Shown here piece by piece: positions 63,074 to 64,000 of a stretch of DNA of 64,000 bases. The notes beneath the pieces were generated by a model. It was given only the letters and a program-made list of their open reading frames with translations. It was not told the origin of the DNA and did no database searches. The position numbers and the translations under genes were made by a program. How positions within the stretch are numbered: position 1 is the stretch's first letter; every line of letters starts with the position of its first letter. The stretch covers positions 1-64,000 of the forward strand of contig NZ_QVNQ01000013.1 in NCBI RefSeq assembly GCF_003432485.1, in the 5' to 3' direction. The DNA is from Actinomadura spongiicola. GTDB lineage: Bacteria > Actinomycetota > Actinomycetes > Streptosporangiales > Streptosporangiaceae.

Positions 63074-64000
63074 ATGAGCCAACGCTCGACCACGCACCAA
63101 TGTCAGTCCTGCGGGACAAAGCTTGCGTGGGACAATGCGGGCGATCTATGCGCGTCCTGTCAAAGGTCTCGACGATCCGAACTCGGTCCTCCCCGCGTGC
63201 CCGCAGAGTTCTGGGAGTCTCCCGCACTCCAGGAAGCATTCGCCGAGGCGCATATCGGGAAGGTCTTCCATGCATACAGGCATGCCCCACGCCACGGTCC
63301 CCGCCCGATACCGCAAGACGTGTTGGCCGGCTGGTTGGGCCTGACCCAAACCCAGGTCAGCCGCTACGAGAACGGCGCCGCCGTCACCGACCTGAAGAAG
63401 CTCATCGCCTGGGCTCGCACTCTTCGGATCCCGCGGCAACATCTCTGGTTTCGGATGCCCGGTCACCCGCCGCCGTCCAAAGGTTCCGATGCCCCCGACG
63501 ATGCGCTGGATGACTCGACCTCACCGCCGCGGCCGGGCATGCTGGCAGCAAGAGAGCCAGGACAAGCCGAAGGAGACGACACGCGCCGCAAAGACTTTCT
63601 CGCAGGCGCTGGAGTAATGCTGGCGAGCATTCTGGCGCCGCCGCTCATTCACAACTGGCGAGAGCCTTCGCCATCCAACCTCCCTCACCTAGACGATCAA
63701 CTTCTTGCTCAGCTCCGTGCACAGACCGAAGGCTTTCGGTGGCTGGACCGCCAGGAGGGAGCTGCCCAGCTGCTGCCGAGCACGACAAAGCATGCCCGTG
63801 ACCTCGCTACGTTCTGGCGCCTCACCGACGACCATCACGCCTTGCGTGACGAACTCGGCGTCCTCGCGGCCGATGCATGTCATCTGGTCGCCTACCAGGC
63901 GTTTGATCAAGGTGGGCGTGTACAGGCCATGGAGTGGTACCGGAGCTCCGCCGATCTCGCTGGCCGAGCACGATGCCAAGACCTTTACGTCTTCGCCATG
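63074..64000 (+). CDS. zinc-ribbon plus XRE helix-turn-helix regulator (cut by window end)
   Basis: At least 309 residues, open at the window end. It starts MSQRSTTHQCQSCGTKLAWD with a CxxC...CxxC zinc ribbon (CQSC near residues 10-13 and CASC about 14 residues later). An XRE HTH follows at residues about 70-115 (PIPQDVLAGWLGLTQTQVSR, then YENGAAVTDLKKLIAWAR). Further on, RRKDFLAGAGVMLASILAPP is a conserved motif of Streptomyces-type XRE regulators with TPR-like C-termini, and the following helices fit this. GAGAAG precedes the ATG. Confidence 0.75.
   Translation, partial: MSQRSTTHQCQSCGTKLAWDNAGDLCASCQRSRRSELGPPRVPAEFWESPALQEAFAEAHIGKVFHAYRHAPRHGPRPIPQDVLAGWLGLTQTQVSRYENGAAVTDLKKLIAWARTLRIPRQHLWFRMPGHPPPSKGSDAPDDALDDSTSPPRPGMLAAREPGQAEGDDTRRKDFLAGAGVMLASILAPPLIHNWREPSPSNLPHLDDQLLAQLRAQTEGFRWLDRQEGAAQLLPSTTKHARDLATFWRLTDDHHALRDELGVLAADACHLVAYQAFDQGGRVQAMEWYRSSADLAGRARCQDLYVFAM

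Noticed and set aside
1..64000. CRISPR array or tandem direct repeats.
   Set aside because: No regularly spaced repeats were seen on reading through the window, despite the Cas4-like nuclease in module B.

Overview
The window is GC-rich, with GTG starts, leaderless-looking starts and dense ATGA-type overlaps. Its gene families point to a high-GC actinomycete: FxLD lanthipeptides, DUF2637, DUF5753/DUF6879 regulators and PF04672 methyltransferases. Streptosporangiales-like is my guess; there is no rRNA or marker gene to fix it. Positions 1 to about 40.5 kb form a defence and mobile-element island. Positions 41 to 52 kb are a lanthipeptide cluster. Positions 54 to 64 kb are an ordinary actinobacterial accessory region.

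Defence island. It opens with the broken 3' end of an mcrC gene, then an XRE regulator and a complete three-gene pPIWI-RE module (module A: REase-fold nuclease, DinG/XPD-type helicase, PIWI-RE protein), followed by a RecD2-type helicase. An AbiE toxin-antitoxin pair, a large serine recombinase, a DUF2637 membrane protein, an endonuclease VII-like protein and an HNH nuclease come next. A second, diverged pPIWI-RE module (module B) follows at 18.3-27.1 kb. It is headed by an extra RecB/Cas4-like nuclease with an apparent Fe-S cysteine quartet. Two independent pPIWI-RE modules about 9 kb apart are the most striking feature of the window.

After an IS3 transposase remnant comes a divergent pair: a GHKL ATPase fused to a PD-(D/E)XK nuclease on the minus strand, and on the plus strand an HsdM-like protein whose SAM and NPPY motifs are both degraded but which carries an HsdS-like C-terminus. 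This pair leads into a complete type I restriction operon (hsdM, hsdS, hsdR). Then come a twice-frameshifted membrane-protein gene, another REase-like gene and an IS21 istB remnant. IS scars sit at module borders, as expected of an island assembled piecewise.

Lanthipeptide cluster. A DUF6879/DUF5753 regulatory pair, an alpha/beta hydrolase and a small protein precede an FxLD-system PIMT-like methyltransferase, a 66-residue FxLD precursor, a hairpin, LanB, LanC and a separate SpaB_C-type protein with a long helical C-terminus. The order predicts a class I lanthipeptide carrying an isoaspartate-type modification.

Right end. A HEPN-like protein is followed by a minus-strand gene train. It holds two copies of a two-gene unit (unknown protein plus endonuclease/exonuclease/phosphatase protein), one copy of the phosphatase gene being broken, then an S53 peptidase and two tandem PF04672 methyltransferases. 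A plus-strand zinc-ribbon/XRE regulator runs off the end of the window. No rRNA gene, intact tRNA, CRISPR array or complete insertion sequence was seen.
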